The notes beneath the pieces are model-generated. The model was given only the letters and a program-made list of their open reading frames with translations, was not told the origin of the DNA and made no database searches. Both the position numbers and the translations under genes were made by a program. A stretch of DNA of 64,000 bases from Paraburkholderia phenazinium. Lineage in GTDB: Bacteria > Pseudomonadota > Gammaproteobacteria > Burkholderiales > Burkholderiaceae. The stretch's first letter is position 1; each line of letters opens with the position of its first letter. Of the stretch, positions 18,023-27,591 are shown in pieces. The DNA is taken from contig NZ_FNCJ01000002.1 in assembly GCF_900100735.1 (NCBI RefSeq), forward strand, positions 620,001 through 684,000, given 5' to 3'.

Positions 18023-19126
18023 GTGGCAACCCTGAAAGACGTGGCGGAGCTGGCCGGGGTCGGCATGTCGACCGCATCGCGGGCGATTTCCGGCAAAGGA
18101 CCGGTATCGGCCGATGCCGCGCGCCGCGTGCGGGCCGCCATCGAGGCGCTGAATTTCCGGCCTTCCTCGATCGGCCGCGCGATGGCGACGCAATCGCTCG
18201 GCATGATCGGTCTGTTCGTGCCGACCTTCTTTGGTTCCTACTACGGCACGATCCTCAAGCAGACCGATACGGAGTTGCGTGCCGTGCATCGTCATGTGGT
18301 GGTGGCGACCGGTTGTGGCGACTCGTCGCCACGCGAGCAGGCGCTCGAAGCGGTGGAGTTCCTGATTGGCCGCGATTGCGACGGCGTGATTGTGATCAGT
18401 CACGACCTGCATGACGAGGATCTGATCCGCCTGCATCGGATGCATCCGAAGATGGTGTTTCTCAACCGCGCCTTCGGACAGTTGCCGGAGGCGTCGTTTT
18501 GCGCCGATCACGTGCGTGGCGGCGAACTGGCCGCGCGCACCCTGCTCGAGCATGGGCATCGCGAGATTGCGGTGATTGCGGGGCCTTTCAGTGCCTCGGA
18601 CAATCGGGCGCGTCTCGATGGGTTCTTTGCGGAGTTGGCGCGCCACGGCATTGAACGGGCGCAGGTACCATTGATCGAATCGGACTTCTCGCCAGAAGGC
18701 GGCTATGCGGCGGCGCAGGCCTTGCTTGAGTCGAAGCAGTCGTTCACTGCGGTGTTTTGTGCGAACGACACGATGGCGGTAAGCGCGCTCGCGCGCTTCC
18801 AGCAGGCCGGCATTTCAGTGCCGCACGATCTCTCGGTGATCGGCTACGACGACGACTACTCAGCGGCCTATGCGGCGCCTGCGCTTACCTCCGTGCATAT
18901 TCCCACCGCGGACCTGACGCAAAATGCGGTGCGCTGGCTGGTGAATCAATGCTACGGAACCTCGTGGGAGATATTCCGCGAGTTTCCGGTGACGGTGACG
19001 ATGCGCGCCTCGGTGGGGCCGCCCCGGCAAGGGCCGCAGCCTTGGGCGAGCCCGGCAGTGGCGGTGACGCCACGCACCTCTAGCAGAACGCGGCGCGGCG
19101 TAGGCGGCCCGGGCGACAACAGGTAG
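18023..19126 (+). CDS. LacI-family transcriptional regulator
   Basis: This 367-residue regulator begins with a helix-turn-helix 'TLKDVAELAGVGMSTASRAISG' and the hinge-helix region, followed by a periplasmic-binding-protein-like effector domain ('IGLFVPTFFGSYYG' to 'VHIPTADLTQNAV'). It starts at GTG behind TGGAG, 24 bases after the ATPase, and is the last operon gene. It presumably binds the palindrome at 12254-12267 and responds to a sugar derived from beta-glucosides. A proline/arginine-rich tail of about 35 residues exceeds the family length. Confidence 0.92.
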   Translation: MATLKDVAELAGVGMSTASRAISGKGPVSADAARRVRAAIEALNFRPSSIGRAMATQSLGMIGLFVPTFFGSYYGTILKQTDTELRAVHRHVVVATGCGDSSPREQALEAVEFLIGRDCDGVIVISHDLHDEDLIRLHRMHPKMVFLNRAFGQLPEASFCADHVRGGELAARTLLEHGHREIAVIAGPFSASDNRARLDGFFAELARHGIERAQVPLIESDFSPEGGYAAAQALLESKQSFTAVFCANDTMAVSALARFQQAGISVPHDLSVIGYDDDYSAAYAAPALTSVHIPTADLTQNAVRWLVNQCYGTSWEIFREFPVTVTMRASVGPPRQGPQPWASPAVAVTPRTSSRTRRGVGGPGDNR

Positions 19127-19144
19127 CGCAACCGAGGAGGGCGC

Positions 19145-20002
19145 TCAGCCGCCCTCGCGCAGCGACTGCTCGTGGCGCACGCGGGCTTCTTCTTCGAGGC
19201 GGGTGTCTTCGAGTTCCTGCAGCACCGCGTCGAGATCGACCGGCGTGGTGTCGAGTTCGATCTGGCCGGTCAATTGCACTTCGGGGTGCAGACCGCCGCC
19301 TTCGAACAGCGCCCAGATCTCCTTGCCGTAATTCGCACTCAGCAGATGCGGCGCGAAGCGGCCGAAGTAGGCCGCGAGATTGTCGACGTCGCGCTCCAGC
19401 ATGGCGGGGGCTTCGAGATTGCCGGCGGCGTCGACAGCCTGCGGCAGGTCGATGATCACCGGGCCATCCTCGGCCAGCAGGATGTTGTACTCGGACAGGT
19501 CGCCGTGAATCACGCCAGCGCACAGCATGCGCACCACCTCGTTGAGCAGCCGCGCATGCAGTTCGACCGCGCGCGCTTCGCTCATGTCCACGTCGTTCAG
19601 GCGCGGCGCGACGTTGCCGTCCGCGTCGGTCACCAATTCCATCAGCAGCACGCCGTCGGTGCAGATATACGGCTGCGGCACGCGCACGCCGGCGTTGGCG
19701 AGACGAAACAGCGCGTCGACCTCGGCGTTCTGCCAGTGCTGTTCCTGCACCTCGCGGCCATAGCGGCTGCCTTTTTCGATGGCGCGCGCTTCCCGGCTGT
19801 TCTTGACCTTGCGGCCTTCGCGATACGAGGCCGCCTGGCGGAAGCTGCGCTGCTTCGCATCCTTGTAGACCTTGGCGCAACGGGTCGAATCGCCGCTGCG
19901 CACCACATACACGGTGGCTTCCTTGCCGCTCATCAACTGGCTGATGACTTCGTCGATCAGGCCCTCTTCGACGAGCGGGAGCAGACGTTTGGGTGTCTTC
20001 AC
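19145..20002 (-). CDS. RIO1/PA4780-like serine/threonine kinase
   Basis: About 285 residues from GTG 20002 (a TTG at 20059 would add 19). The atypical kinase fold of bacterial RIO proteins is shown by the ATP-binding segment 'LMSGKEATVYVV', the lysine in 'RCAKVYKD', the catalytic loop 'VIHGDLSEYNILL' and the metal-binding 'VIIDLPQAV'. It has no sensor domain or membrane segment, so it is a cytoplasmic protein kinase or ATPase. It is a stand-alone gene convergent with the beta-glucoside operon. The C-terminal 50 residues are acidic coiled coil ('LQELEDTRLEEEARV'). Confidence 0.85.
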   Translation of the reverse strand: MKTPKRLLPLVEEGLIDEVISQLMSGKEATVYVVRSGDSTRCAKVYKDAKQRSFRQAASYREGRKVKNSREARAIEKGSRYGREVQEQHWQNAEVDALFRLANAGVRVPQPYICTDGVLLMELVTDADGNVAPRLNDVDMSEARAVELHARLLNEVVRMLCAGVIHGDLSEYNILLAEDGPVIIDLPQAVDAAGNLEAPAMLERDVDNLAAYFGRFAPHLLSANYGKEIWALFEGGGLHPEVQLTGQIELDTTPVDLDAVLQELEDTRLEEEARVRHEQSLREGG

Positions 20003-20190
20003 GCGGCCACCGCCTGTGAGCGGCACGGGGACGCGAGGGGGCTGCAACAGGGGGCGCAACTGAGGACGGCGGGGCGGGTGAGCGTGGCTGCCTGCAAAGA
20101 GGCGGCCTGGAGCGAGGATAAAGTCATGCCCGATTATAAGGTGTGCGGGGGGTTCTCAAGAAAACGCCGGGCCGCCCCAAGTTTACTTGA

Positions 20191-20230
20191 CCCCCTCGGG
20201 GGGCCGGCGCGAAGCGACAGGGTTGGGGGC
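20191..20230. repeat. GC-rich hairpin element, Burkholderiales-type intergenic motif
   Basis: A CCCCC-T-C-GGGGGG hairpin is followed by a GCGCGAAGCG mini-hairpin and a further G-run (GGGGGC), all within 40 bases between the RIO kinase and LysR genes. The look is of a dispersed intergenic element of Burkholderia genomes that often follows genes. It may terminate the minus-strand LysR transcript. Only one copy is present in this window. Confidence 0.4.
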
Positions 20231-20296
20231 GCTCAGAATTTGCAGCCGATTTGCACCTCCCTTTTATGCCAGCCTCGGTGCAGATGTCGCGCGCTT

Positions 20297-21199
20297 TTAT
20301 GCGCGGGCGAAGCTCGGCTGCATGGCTCGTTCGATGCAGTCGAGCAGATATTGCGCCGGACGAGTGAGCTGCGCTTCGGGCGGCGACAGCAGATAGAGCT
20401 GCAGGGGCGGCGGCGCCACCGGCAAGTTAAGCCGCACGAACGAGCGGCCGAGTTCCGTTTCGCTCAGCGAATGCCGCGTCCACGCAAATACCGCATCGAG
20501 ATTGAGCGTGAGACTGTAAAACAGCGCATACGAGGTGCAACGTGTGATGCAGCGCGGCGGCGCCAGGCCGGCGCGTTCATGAATCTCGCGGATGAAGCCC
20601 GGGTAGTTATCCGTGACGTCGGTATGGATCCATTCCGCGTCCTGCAACGCTTCGAGCGACTCGGCCTCTGCGTAGATGCTATTGGCGCGCGTCACGAAGA
20701 CGGTTTCGAACGAGAACATCTCTTTCACGCTGCCCGACTCGGCCATCGGCCTTGCAAATGCCGCAAAGGCCAGGTCCAGCGTGCGGTTGCGCAACTGTTC
20801 GTTGAGCTGGTTGAAACCTAGCTCGCGGAATTCCAGCGTGACGCGCGGCCAGCGCTGGCGAAACTCGATCAGTGCCTCGGTCAGGCCAGTGGTGCCGACG
20901 ATTGGCGTGATGCCGACCACGAGGCTGCCGTCGCGCAGCCCCTTCAGATGCGCCATGTCCTCCTCGGCGCGCTCCATTTCCCTGACCACCGTGCGCGCCC
21001 GGCTCAACAACGCCTCGCCCTCCGCCGTGGGCACTACGCCCCACTGATTGCGCTCGAGCAGACGCACGCCGAACTCGGTTTCCAGCTCGCGGACCGCCTT
21101 GGTGATGGCCGGCTGCGTGACGTAGAGCGCCTTGGCGGCGCCGTTGATGCTCCCGGACGTGGCGACGGCGACCAGGGCGCGCAGATGGTGAATTTTCAT
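20297..21199 (-). CDS. LysR-family regulator
   Basis: About 300 residues from ATG 21199, the start that gives the standard opening 'MKIHHLRALVAVATSGSING' of the family; a longer frame adds 12 residues. The winged HTH ('AAKALYVTQPAITKAVRELE') is followed by a substrate-binding effector domain with 'TPIVGTTGLTEALIEF'. It is divergent from an amidohydrolase, porin and MHS-transporter set, which it probably controls in response to an N-acyl substrate or product. The spacer is 189 bases. Confidence 0.9.
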   Translation of the reverse strand: MKIHHLRALVAVATSGSINGAAKALYVTQPAITKAVRELETEFGVRLLERNQWGVVPTAEGEALLSRARTVVREMERAEEDMAHLKGLRDGSLVVGITPIVGTTGLTEALIEFRQRWPRVTLEFRELGFNQLNEQLRNRTLDLAFAAFARPMAESGSVKEMFSFETVFVTRANSIYAEAESLEALQDAEWIHTDVTDNYPGFIREIHERAGLAPPRCITRCTSYALFYSLTLNLDAVFAWTRHSLSETELGRSFVRLNLPVAPPPLQLYLLSPPEAQLTRPAQYLLDCIERAMQPSFARA

Positions 21200-21388
21200 G
21201 ATGTGGAATATAGCACTGTTGGTTATGCGGATCAAAATTTGTGCTTTTTTGTTTTCAGTCCGCCTCTTTACGCTTCATTCCAACGGCTGCGAGACGGCCG
21301 AACAACAGCGACACATCGGCAGGGCAGCGGCAGCGGTTGCCACGCTGTCGCTTGCCAGCCGCCCATCAGTCGCATCACGGAGCACGGA

Positions 21389-22576
21389 ATGACTCAGGCT
21401 TTTGCACAACTACTCGCGGAACTGCGCGAGTCCGAACATGAATTCGTTGCGATCCGCCGCGATATCCACGCCCATCCGGAGCTGGGCTTCGCGGAAACGC
21501 GCACGGCGGATCTGGTTGCCCGCAAGCTGCTGGCATGGGGCTATGAGGTGACGACCGGGATCGGCGGCACGGGCGTGGTGGGCCAACTGCGGCGCGGCAG
21601 TTCGACCCGCACCATCGGCCTGCGTGCCGATATGGATGCGCTGCCGATCCAGGAGGCCACAGGGCTGCCCTATGCCAGCACGGTGGCGCAGACCATGCAC
21701 GCCTGCGGTCACGACGGCCACACGGCGATCCTGCTGGCCGCCGCGCATCGCTTGGCCACGCGCGGTGAATTCGACGGCACGCTGAACCTGATTTTCCAGC
21801 CGGCCGAAGAAGGGCTGGGTGGCGCCACGCGCATGATCGAAGACGGCCTCTTCACGCGCTTTCCGTGCGACATGGTGTTTGCGCTGCATAACGCGCCGGG
21901 CTTGCCGGTGGGCCAGTTCGCGCTGCGCCACGGCTGCATGATGGCTTCGTCCGATACCGTGACGATCACCGTGACGGGTAAGGGCACGCACGGCGCGATG
22001 CCGCAGCTCGGCTGCGATCCGATTGTGGCGGCCGCCAATATCGTGCTGGCGCTGCAGTCGATCGTCGCGCGCAATGTCGAGCCGACCCGCGCCGCCGTGG
22101 TCACGGTGGGCGCGATTCACGCCGGCACCGCGCCGAACGTGATCCCCGGAGAGGCGACGCTGAAACTCTCGGTCCGCGCGCTCGACGCCGCGACCCGCGA
22201 CCTGGTCGAAGCGCGCATCCGCAGCATTGCCGAGCGGCAGGCGCAAGCGTATGGCGCCACCGCCACGGTCGATTACCGGCAGATCTCGCGGCCGCTCGTC
22301 AACGAGCCCGTCGCCACCCAGCTCGCCATTGCCACCATCGAGGCGCTCGCCGGTCCCGAGGGACTGCGCATGATGCCCGATGCGGTGATGGGCAGCGAGG
22401 ACTTCTCGTGGATGACCGAACAGGTGCCGGGCTGCTACGTGACGCTCGGCAACGGCGTCGAGTCGCGCGGCGGCTGCGCCGTCCACAACCCCGAATACGA
22501 CTTCAACGACGCTGCGCTGAGCTGGGGCGCGGCCTATTTCGTCGGACTCGCCGAGCGCTATCTGCACGCGGGCTGA
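21389..22576 (+). CDS. M20-family amidohydrolase (hippurate hydrolase-like)
   Basis: This 395-residue enzyme starts at ATG 21389 with GGAG upstream; the longer open frame lacks support. It shows M20D metallopeptidase motifs: 'HAHPELGFAE', 'LRADMDALPI', the metal-site 'HACGHDGHTAIL', the acidic 'QPAEEG' and late 'MGSEDFSWM'. It should hydrolyse an N-acyl amino acid or similar amide in the cytoplasm. The adjacent porin and MHS symporter probably bring in the substrate. The exact substrate is open. Confidence 0.92.
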   Translation: MTQAFAQLLAELRESEHEFVAIRRDIHAHPELGFAETRTADLVARKLLAWGYEVTTGIGGTGVVGQLRRGSSTRTIGLRADMDALPIQEATGLPYASTVAQTMHACGHDGHTAILLAAAHRLATRGEFDGTLNLIFQPAEEGLGGATRMIEDGLFTRFPCDMVFALHNAPGLPVGQFALRHGCMMASSDTVTITVTGKGTHGAMPQLGCDPIVAAANIVLALQSIVARNVEPTRAAVVTVGAIHAGTAPNVIPGEATLKLSVRALDAATRDLVEARIRSIAERQAQAYGATATVDYRQISRPLVNEPVATQLAIATIEALAGPEGLRMMPDAVMGSEDFSWMTEQVPGCYVTLGNGVESRGGCAVHNPEYDFNDAALSWGAAYFVGLAERYLHAG

Positions 22577-22641
22577 GTCCGGCGATCCGGTTTCGATCCG
22601 GCAACGGTGCCGGATCTTCGCAAGAGCAGGGAAGGGAGACC

Positions 22642-23820
22642 ATGAAAAAACGCATCGCAATGAGCGCAGCGCTGCTGACGCTCGGGACCGGCTCGGCCCA
22701 CGCCGAACCGTATCAGGCCACGTTGTTGTCGGCGGTGCCGGAGTTCAATGGCGCCTTGACGGGAGGCGTGGCGCTGTACGGCTCTGTCGATATGGGCATC
22801 AACTATCAGAGCGTCGGCGGCAAATCGCTTTGGCAGACCCAGAGCGGCGGCGAATGGACCTCGAAATTCGGCATGTTTGGGCGCGAAGATCTCGGCGGCG
22901 GCTGGCGTGCCGAGTTCAACCTGGAAAGCGGCTTTCTCGCCAATAACGGCACGATGCAGGACAGCACCTCGTTCTTCAATCGCCAATCGTGGGTCGGACT
23001 CGCGTCCAACACCTATGGCCGCCTGCGCTTCGGCAAGCAGATCGGCACGGGCTTGCCGCTCTTTGTCGACGTATTCGGCACTGTCGGCACCAATTCGGTC
23101 TACACGTGGCTCGGTACCGCAGTGGTGCAGACCCCGAAAGGTTATGGCTACAACAGCGACCTCGGCCCCGGTGCGACGCAACTGGCCGCGCGCGTCAACA
23201 ATGCGATCACGTATCTCTCGCCGAGCTTTGCCGGCCTCAGCACCGAACTGATGTATGCCCCGAGCAACGTGGCAGGCCAGGCGCCTGCCGCCGCGGCGCA
23301 GGGCGCCTTGCTGCAGTGGTACAACGGCACGGCTTACATTTCCGGCAGCTACAACCAGGTATGGGCGCCAAGCGGCGTGAACGGCACCGGCAGCGTGCGC
23401 AACGACCTGTATGGCCTCGGCGCCGTGTACGACACGGGCAAAGTGGTGCTCTCGGGGGCTTTCAACCAGTACGCCCCGAAGCTGGCGGGCGACGGCATTG
23501 CGCGGGTCTACACGCTCGGCACGATCCTGCCGGTCGGCCGCCACGCGTTTCGTGCTTCGGTGGTGTACCGCGACACCTCGGGGGTACGCGACGCGGCGGA
23601 AAACCCCGCTAAAGACTCTGCACTCGGTGTGATGCTCGGCTATGACTACACGCTCTCGAAACGCACCGGACTCTATGCGCGAGCCGGCTTTATCCGCAAC
23701 TACGGGATTTCGACGGTACTCCTGAACAATAACCCGCTGCCGACGCAGCCCGGTAGCACCGCGCCGCAAACCGGCACGACGCCGGTCACGGCTTCCGTGG
23801 GCATGTATCACAACTTCTGA
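22642..23820 (+). CDS. Gram-negative porin (OmpC/Porin_4 type)
   Basis: This 392-residue outer-membrane protein starts at ATG 22642 behind GAAGGGAG. A signal peptide (cleavage near 'GSAHAEP') leads to the betaproteobacterial trimeric-porin start 'GVALYGSVDMGINYQSVGG' and it ends with the aromatic beta-signal 'VGMYHNF'. 'GREDLGGGWRAEFNLESGF' and 'RQSWVGLASNTYGRLRFGKQ' are classic for the family. It lies between the amidohydrolase and MHS transporter genes, so it likely widens outer-membrane uptake of their substrate. Confidence 0.93.
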   Translation: MKKRIAMSAALLTLGTGSAHAEPYQATLLSAVPEFNGALTGGVALYGSVDMGINYQSVGGKSLWQTQSGGEWTSKFGMFGREDLGGGWRAEFNLESGFLANNGTMQDSTSFFNRQSWVGLASNTYGRLRFGKQIGTGLPLFVDVFGTVGTNSVYTWLGTAVVQTPKGYGYNSDLGPGATQLAARVNNAITYLSPSFAGLSTELMYAPSNVAGQAPAAAAQGALLQWYNGTAYISGSYNQVWAPSGVNGTGSVRNDLYGLGAVYDTGKVVLSGAFNQYAPKLAGDGIARVYTLGTILPVGRHAFRASVVYRDTSGVRDAAENPAKDSALGVMLGYDYTLSKRTGLYARAGFIRNYGISTVLLNNNPLPTQPGSTAPQTGTTPVTASVGMYHNF

Positions 23821-23833
23821 GCGTGGGGTCCCT

Positions 23834-25201
23834 ATGACCGCTGTGAATGCAATCAACCAGAGCGCTGGCGCCGCGGCACTCGCTGGCGTAGACCGGCGCG
23901 CGACCCGCAAGACTATTCTTGCCGCCGCGCTCGGCAACGGGCTGGAGTTTTTCGACTTCACCGTCTTCAGCTTTTTTGCGGCCGTGATCGGCGAGCTGTT
24001 CTTTCCAGTCGGCTCGCAGGCGGGGGCGCTGATGCTGTCGCTGGCCACCTTCGGGGTCGGCTTCATCGTGCGGCCGCTCGGCAGCATCGTGATCGGCGCG
24101 TATGCCGACCGCGCGGGGCGCAAGCCGGCGCTGGTGCTGACGGTGTCGATGATGGCGCTCGGCACCGGCATCATCGGTCTCGCGCCGACTTACGCGAGCA
24201 TCGGTCTCGTGGCGCCGCTGCTGATCGTAGTGGGCCGGCTGCTGCAAGGGTTCTCGGCGGGCGGCGAGGTGGGCGCGGCGACCACCCTGCTGATGGAGGC
24301 GGGCGGCGCCGGCCGGCGCGGCTCCCTGGTGAGCTGGCAAATGGCAAGTCAGGGCGGCGCGGCGCTCGCAGGCGCCCTGGTCGCGGCGACACTTTCGCGC
24401 GGCCTGTCGCATGAGGCGTTGCTGGCATGGGGATGGCGCGTGCCGTTTCTGATAGGCCTGTTGATCGGTCCGGTCGGCTTTTACTTGCGCAGGCATCTCG
24501 ACGACACACTGCCTGCCGCGCAACTAGCGGTTGTCAAGCCTGGCGCCGATGGCGCCGCCGGCACTGCGGGCGCGGCGGCCGCACAACGCCAGGTGAAACC
24601 GCGCTCGCGCATGCCGTTGCGGCAGATCGTGGCCGGCACGATGCTGGTGATCGGCGGCACCTCGACGATGTACACCATCGTATTCTTTCTGCCGTCGTTT
24701 CTCACGCTCACCACCGGCATGCCGGCAGCCGTATCGCTGCTGGCGGGCTGCACGGCGGGACTGGTGCTGCTGGTCGGCTCGCCGTTCGCCGGGCGTCTTG
24801 CCGACCGCGTGCCACGCCGCAAGAGCTTGCTCTATCCGGTATCGATCGCATCGCTCGTCGTGCTGTTGCCGGCTTTTCATGCGATCAGGGTCTGGCCGTC
24901 CATCTACACGGTCGCACTGGTGGTCTTCCTGCTGGTCGGCTTGATGACGCTTTCGAGTCCTACAGGTTTTGTGTTGATCCTCGAATCCTTGCGTCCCGAA
25001 GTTCGCGCTACTTCGCTCGGTGTGATCTACGCGCTTGGCGTGACGATCTTTGGAGGCTTCGCGCAGTTGATCGTCAGCGGCTTATGGCGCTTGACCGGCA
25101 GTTTCTACGCTCCTGCGTGGTACGTGCTGGCTTGCGGTTTCGTAAGCTTGGGGGGGCTTTTGTTGTTCAAGGAGGCGGACCCTGTAGTTGCGCTGGATTG
25201 A
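23834..25201 (+). CDS. MHS-family MFS transporter
   Basis: This 455-residue carrier has 12 predicted helices. The metabolite:H+ symporter signatures are clear: 'GNGLEFFDFTVFSFFA' in the first helix, 'FIVRPLGSIVIGAYADRAGRKP' after helix 2 and 'LLQGFSAGGEVGAATT' in helix 4. It follows the porin by 13 bases, completing an amidohydrolase-porin-transporter operon. It probably imports the acyl-amino acid or organic acid used by the amidohydrolase. A glycine/alanine-rich cytoplasmic loop ('GADGAAGTAGAAAA') separates its halves. Confidence 0.92.
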   Translation: MTAVNAINQSAGAAALAGVDRRATRKTILAAALGNGLEFFDFTVFSFFAAVIGELFFPVGSQAGALMLSLATFGVGFIVRPLGSIVIGAYADRAGRKPALVLTVSMMALGTGIIGLAPTYASIGLVAPLLIVVGRLLQGFSAGGEVGAATTLLMEAGGAGRRGSLVSWQMASQGGAALAGALVAATLSRGLSHEALLAWGWRVPFLIGLLIGPVGFYLRRHLDDTLPAAQLAVVKPGADGAAGTAGAAAAQRQVKPRSRMPLRQIVAGTMLVIGGTSTMYTIVFFLPSFLTLTTGMPAAVSLLAGCTAGLVLLVGSPFAGRLADRVPRRKSLLYPVSIASLVVLLPAFHAIRVWPSIYTVALVVFLLVGLMTLSSPTGFVLILESLRPEVRATSLGVIYALGVTIFGGFAQLIVSGLWRLTGSFYAPAWYVLACGFVSLGGLLLFKEADPVVALD

Positions 25202-25318
25202 TTGAGGGAGGTGGGCAGGCGAGGCGGAATCGGCAGCGCGATTGTGCGGGGTTTTACCTTATTTAAAAGAACGGTCGATCCTTTACACTCGCGGAAAAAT
25301 TTTGTTACGGGGTGAAAG

Positions 25319-25417
25319 ATGCTGGTCACTTTCCTGATTGCCTGTCCGCTTGCGATCGCCGCGCTGTTCGGCTTTGCCCGCATCGTGGACCCCCTGACCG
25401 GACAACTCAAGCGCTAG
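25319..25417 (+). CDS. 32-residue single-helix membrane peptide
   Basis: An ORF of 33 codons starts at ATG 25319 with a GGGGTGAAAG ribosome site. The peptide has a hydrophobic helix from residue 2 to about 19 (MLVTFLIACPLAIAALFGF) and a charged tail ending GQLKR, the form of known small inner-membrane peptides. It stands alone in the gap between the MHS and SulP genes. I do not recognise the family. It could be a regulator of the following SulP transporter or a separate stress peptide; the evidence is the RBS plus helix-tail layout only. Confidence 0.55.
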   Translation: MLVTFLIACPLAIAALFGFARIVDPLTGQLKR

Positions 25418-25541
25418 TTTTAGCGGGCGGCTCCTGATCCTTGCATCCGTGTAGCACTCGGGCCGCAATCGAGTCTTGCGCAGTAGTGCCCACTCGCGGC
25501 AGGATGCGGGATTGCTCATCTGATTGGGATGCCATTCCTGC

Positions 25542-27251
25542 ATGCAAGAATCTCCAGAAAAACTAGCCACCCGGTTTGGCCTGCTCAAAGGCATCCTCCC
25601 GCTGAATCGCGCTGCTGCGCTGCGCGACGCACTCGCCGGTGTCACGCTGGCGTCGATGGATATCCCGCAGGTGCTCGGTTACGCGCGTATCGCCGGCATG
25701 CCGGCCGTGACCGGCCTGTATACGGTGTTCCTGCCGCTGGTGGCGTTTGCCTTCTTCGGCGCGTCGCGCCACCTGGTCGTCGCAGCGGACTCGGCAACCG
25801 CGACTATTTTCGCCAGCAAGCTGTCCACCATGGCGCCGATCGCGAGCGGCCAATACGTCGCGCTGGCCGGCATGGTCGCCTTGCTGACCGCGATCCTGCT
25901 GCTGGTGGCTCGCATATTCAAACTGGGTTTTCTCGCCGACTTCCTGTCGCGCACGGTGCTGGTGGGCTTTCTGGCCGGCGTGGGGGTACAGGTGGGCATC
26001 GCGATGCTGGGCGACATGCTCGGTATTGCGGTCTCGTCGCCGCGCAGCACGGTGCAGCTGGAGCAGATTCTGAGCCGTCTCGGCCAGGTCAACCTGCCGA
26101 CGCTGGCGATATCAGCTGGCGTGGTGGTGAGCATCCTTGCCGCCAAACGTTTTATTCCGCGCTTGCCCGTGCCTTTGCTGGCGGTGGTCGGCGGGATTGC
26201 CGCTAGCGACCTCTACGATTTCGCCGGGCACGGTATCGCGATCCTCGGTCCGGTTGCCGGGGGCTTGCCGCCGTTGCGCCTGCCTGCCGCGAGCTGGCGG
26301 CAGATTCTCGATCTGCTGCCGGTGGCCGCATCGTGCTTCGTGATGATCGTCGCGCAGAGCGCGGCCGCTGGGCGCGTGTTCGCCCAGCGCTACCACGAGA
26401 ACGTCGATCTGAATGCCGATATTCTGGGTCTCGCCGCGGCCAACACCGCAGCCGCCTTTTCGGGCGCCTTCGTCGTCAACGGCAGTCCGACCCAAACCGC
26501 CATGGCCGATCGCGCCGGCACGCGCAGTCAGTTCGCACAATTGGTGTTTGCGGCGGTGGTGGTCGTGGTGCTGCTGTTTTTCAGCCGGTATCTGCAATAC
26601 CTGCCGCACTGCGTACTGGCCGGCATCGTGTTCACGATTGCCGTGGGGCTGATCAACGTACCGAGCCTGGCCGCCATCCGCAAGGAGAGTCCGGGTGAAT
26701 TCACGCTGGCTATCGTTACCGCGCTTGCGGTGGTGGTGCTGGGTGTCGAGCATGGGATTCTGTTTGCCGTGGCGCTGTCGCTGCTGCGCCATGTGCGTCA
26801 CAGCTACCGGCCGCATACGATGATGCTGATGCCGGGAGCCAATGGACGCTGGCAGCCGATGCCGGCGAAGCCAGGCATGCAGACCGCACCGGGGATTATC
26901 GTCTACCGCTTCGGCGCGGATCTGTTCTATGCGAACGATCATTTCTTCGTCGAAGAGGTGCGCCTGCTGATCGACCAGGCGCCGAGCAAGCTGCGCTGGT
27001 TCGTGGTGGACGCGGGCGCCATCACGGACCTCGATTACTCGGCGGCGCGTTCGTTGACCGATCTATTTGATTCGCTCAAGCAGCAGAACGTCGAGGTGAT
27101 CTTCGCGCGCGTGAACCGCTATCTGCGCTCCGATATGGACCGCCATGGGATTACGCAGATCGTCAAGGCGTCCTGCATCTTCAGCACCTTGCATGAGGCG
27201 CTGGCGGCGGTGGGAGTGGACTCGGACCCGCGGGCGAACGGGGTGATGTAG
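25542..27251 (+). CDS. SulP-family anion transporter with STAS domain
   Basis: About 569 residues from ATG 25542; a TTG at 25524 would add six. The SulP transmembrane core (10-14 helices) begins with 'GVTLASMDIPQVLGYARIAGMP', a variant of the usual 'AIPQAMAYA' signature, and includes 'FSGAFVVNGSPTQTAM'. A cytoplasmic STAS domain covers about the last 120 residues ('VVDAGAITDLDYSAARSLTDL'). It imports sulfate, bicarbonate or another anion at the inner membrane. No carbonic anhydrase or sulfur gene lies next to it, so the substrate is unclear. Confidence 0.9.
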   Translation: MQESPEKLATRFGLLKGILPLNRAAALRDALAGVTLASMDIPQVLGYARIAGMPAVTGLYTVFLPLVAFAFFGASRHLVVAADSATATIFASKLSTMAPIASGQYVALAGMVALLTAILLLVARIFKLGFLADFLSRTVLVGFLAGVGVQVGIAMLGDMLGIAVSSPRSTVQLEQILSRLGQVNLPTLAISAGVVVSILAAKRFIPRLPVPLLAVVGGIAASDLYDFAGHGIAILGPVAGGLPPLRLPAASWRQILDLLPVAASCFVMIVAQSAAAGRVFAQRYHENVDLNADILGLAAANTAAAFSGAFVVNGSPTQTAMADRAGTRSQFAQLVFAAVVVVVLLFFSRYLQYLPHCVLAGIVFTIAVGLINVPSLAAIRKESPGEFTLAIVTALAVVVLGVEHGILFAVALSLLRHVRHSYRPHTMMLMPGANGRWQPMPAKPGMQTAPGIIVYRFGADLFYANDHFFVEEVRLLIDQAPSKLRWFVVDAGAITDLDYSAARSLTDLFDSLKQQNVEVIFARVNRYLRSDMDRHGITQIVKASCIFSTLHEALAAVGVDSDPRANGVM

Positions 27252-27591
27252 GGACGGGCCGCGCCGCGGATTGCACAGGCGCTGGCCGCACGCACGCCAG
27301 GGCGGTTGGCGAAGCGGTCTGGCGCTGGGGCGGACCCCGGAGCCGTATGCAGTCCAACATGAGCCGCCGATGCACTTTGGCTCAACATTGTCTCGCTGGG
27401 CAGGCTTGCCGTGGCCACGCTGGCTGGCGGCTGTCCCGGCCAGGCCGAGGTCCAATGACACATCGACCAGATGGTCTCGTCGTGCAGGCAGAAGGTTCGC
27501 AGCAGCGCGCTGAGGTCCATAGGCCAGGACGAGGTTTGACGGTGCCGATCAGCCAGAGGCGCAGTTTCGCGCACTGGCATTCTGGCGTTCT
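27252..27591. other. Intergenic region between convergent genes
   Basis: These 340 GC-rich bases separate the SulP and Rieske genes, which are convergent. Open frames exist on both strands, but none has a ribosome site or recognisable domain. I see no clear terminator hairpin with a T-tract. Confidence 0.4.

Noticed and set aside
19172..20821. 549-codon plus-strand frame across RIO kinase and LysR genes
   Set aside because: Runs antisense through two well-supported genes and their spacer.
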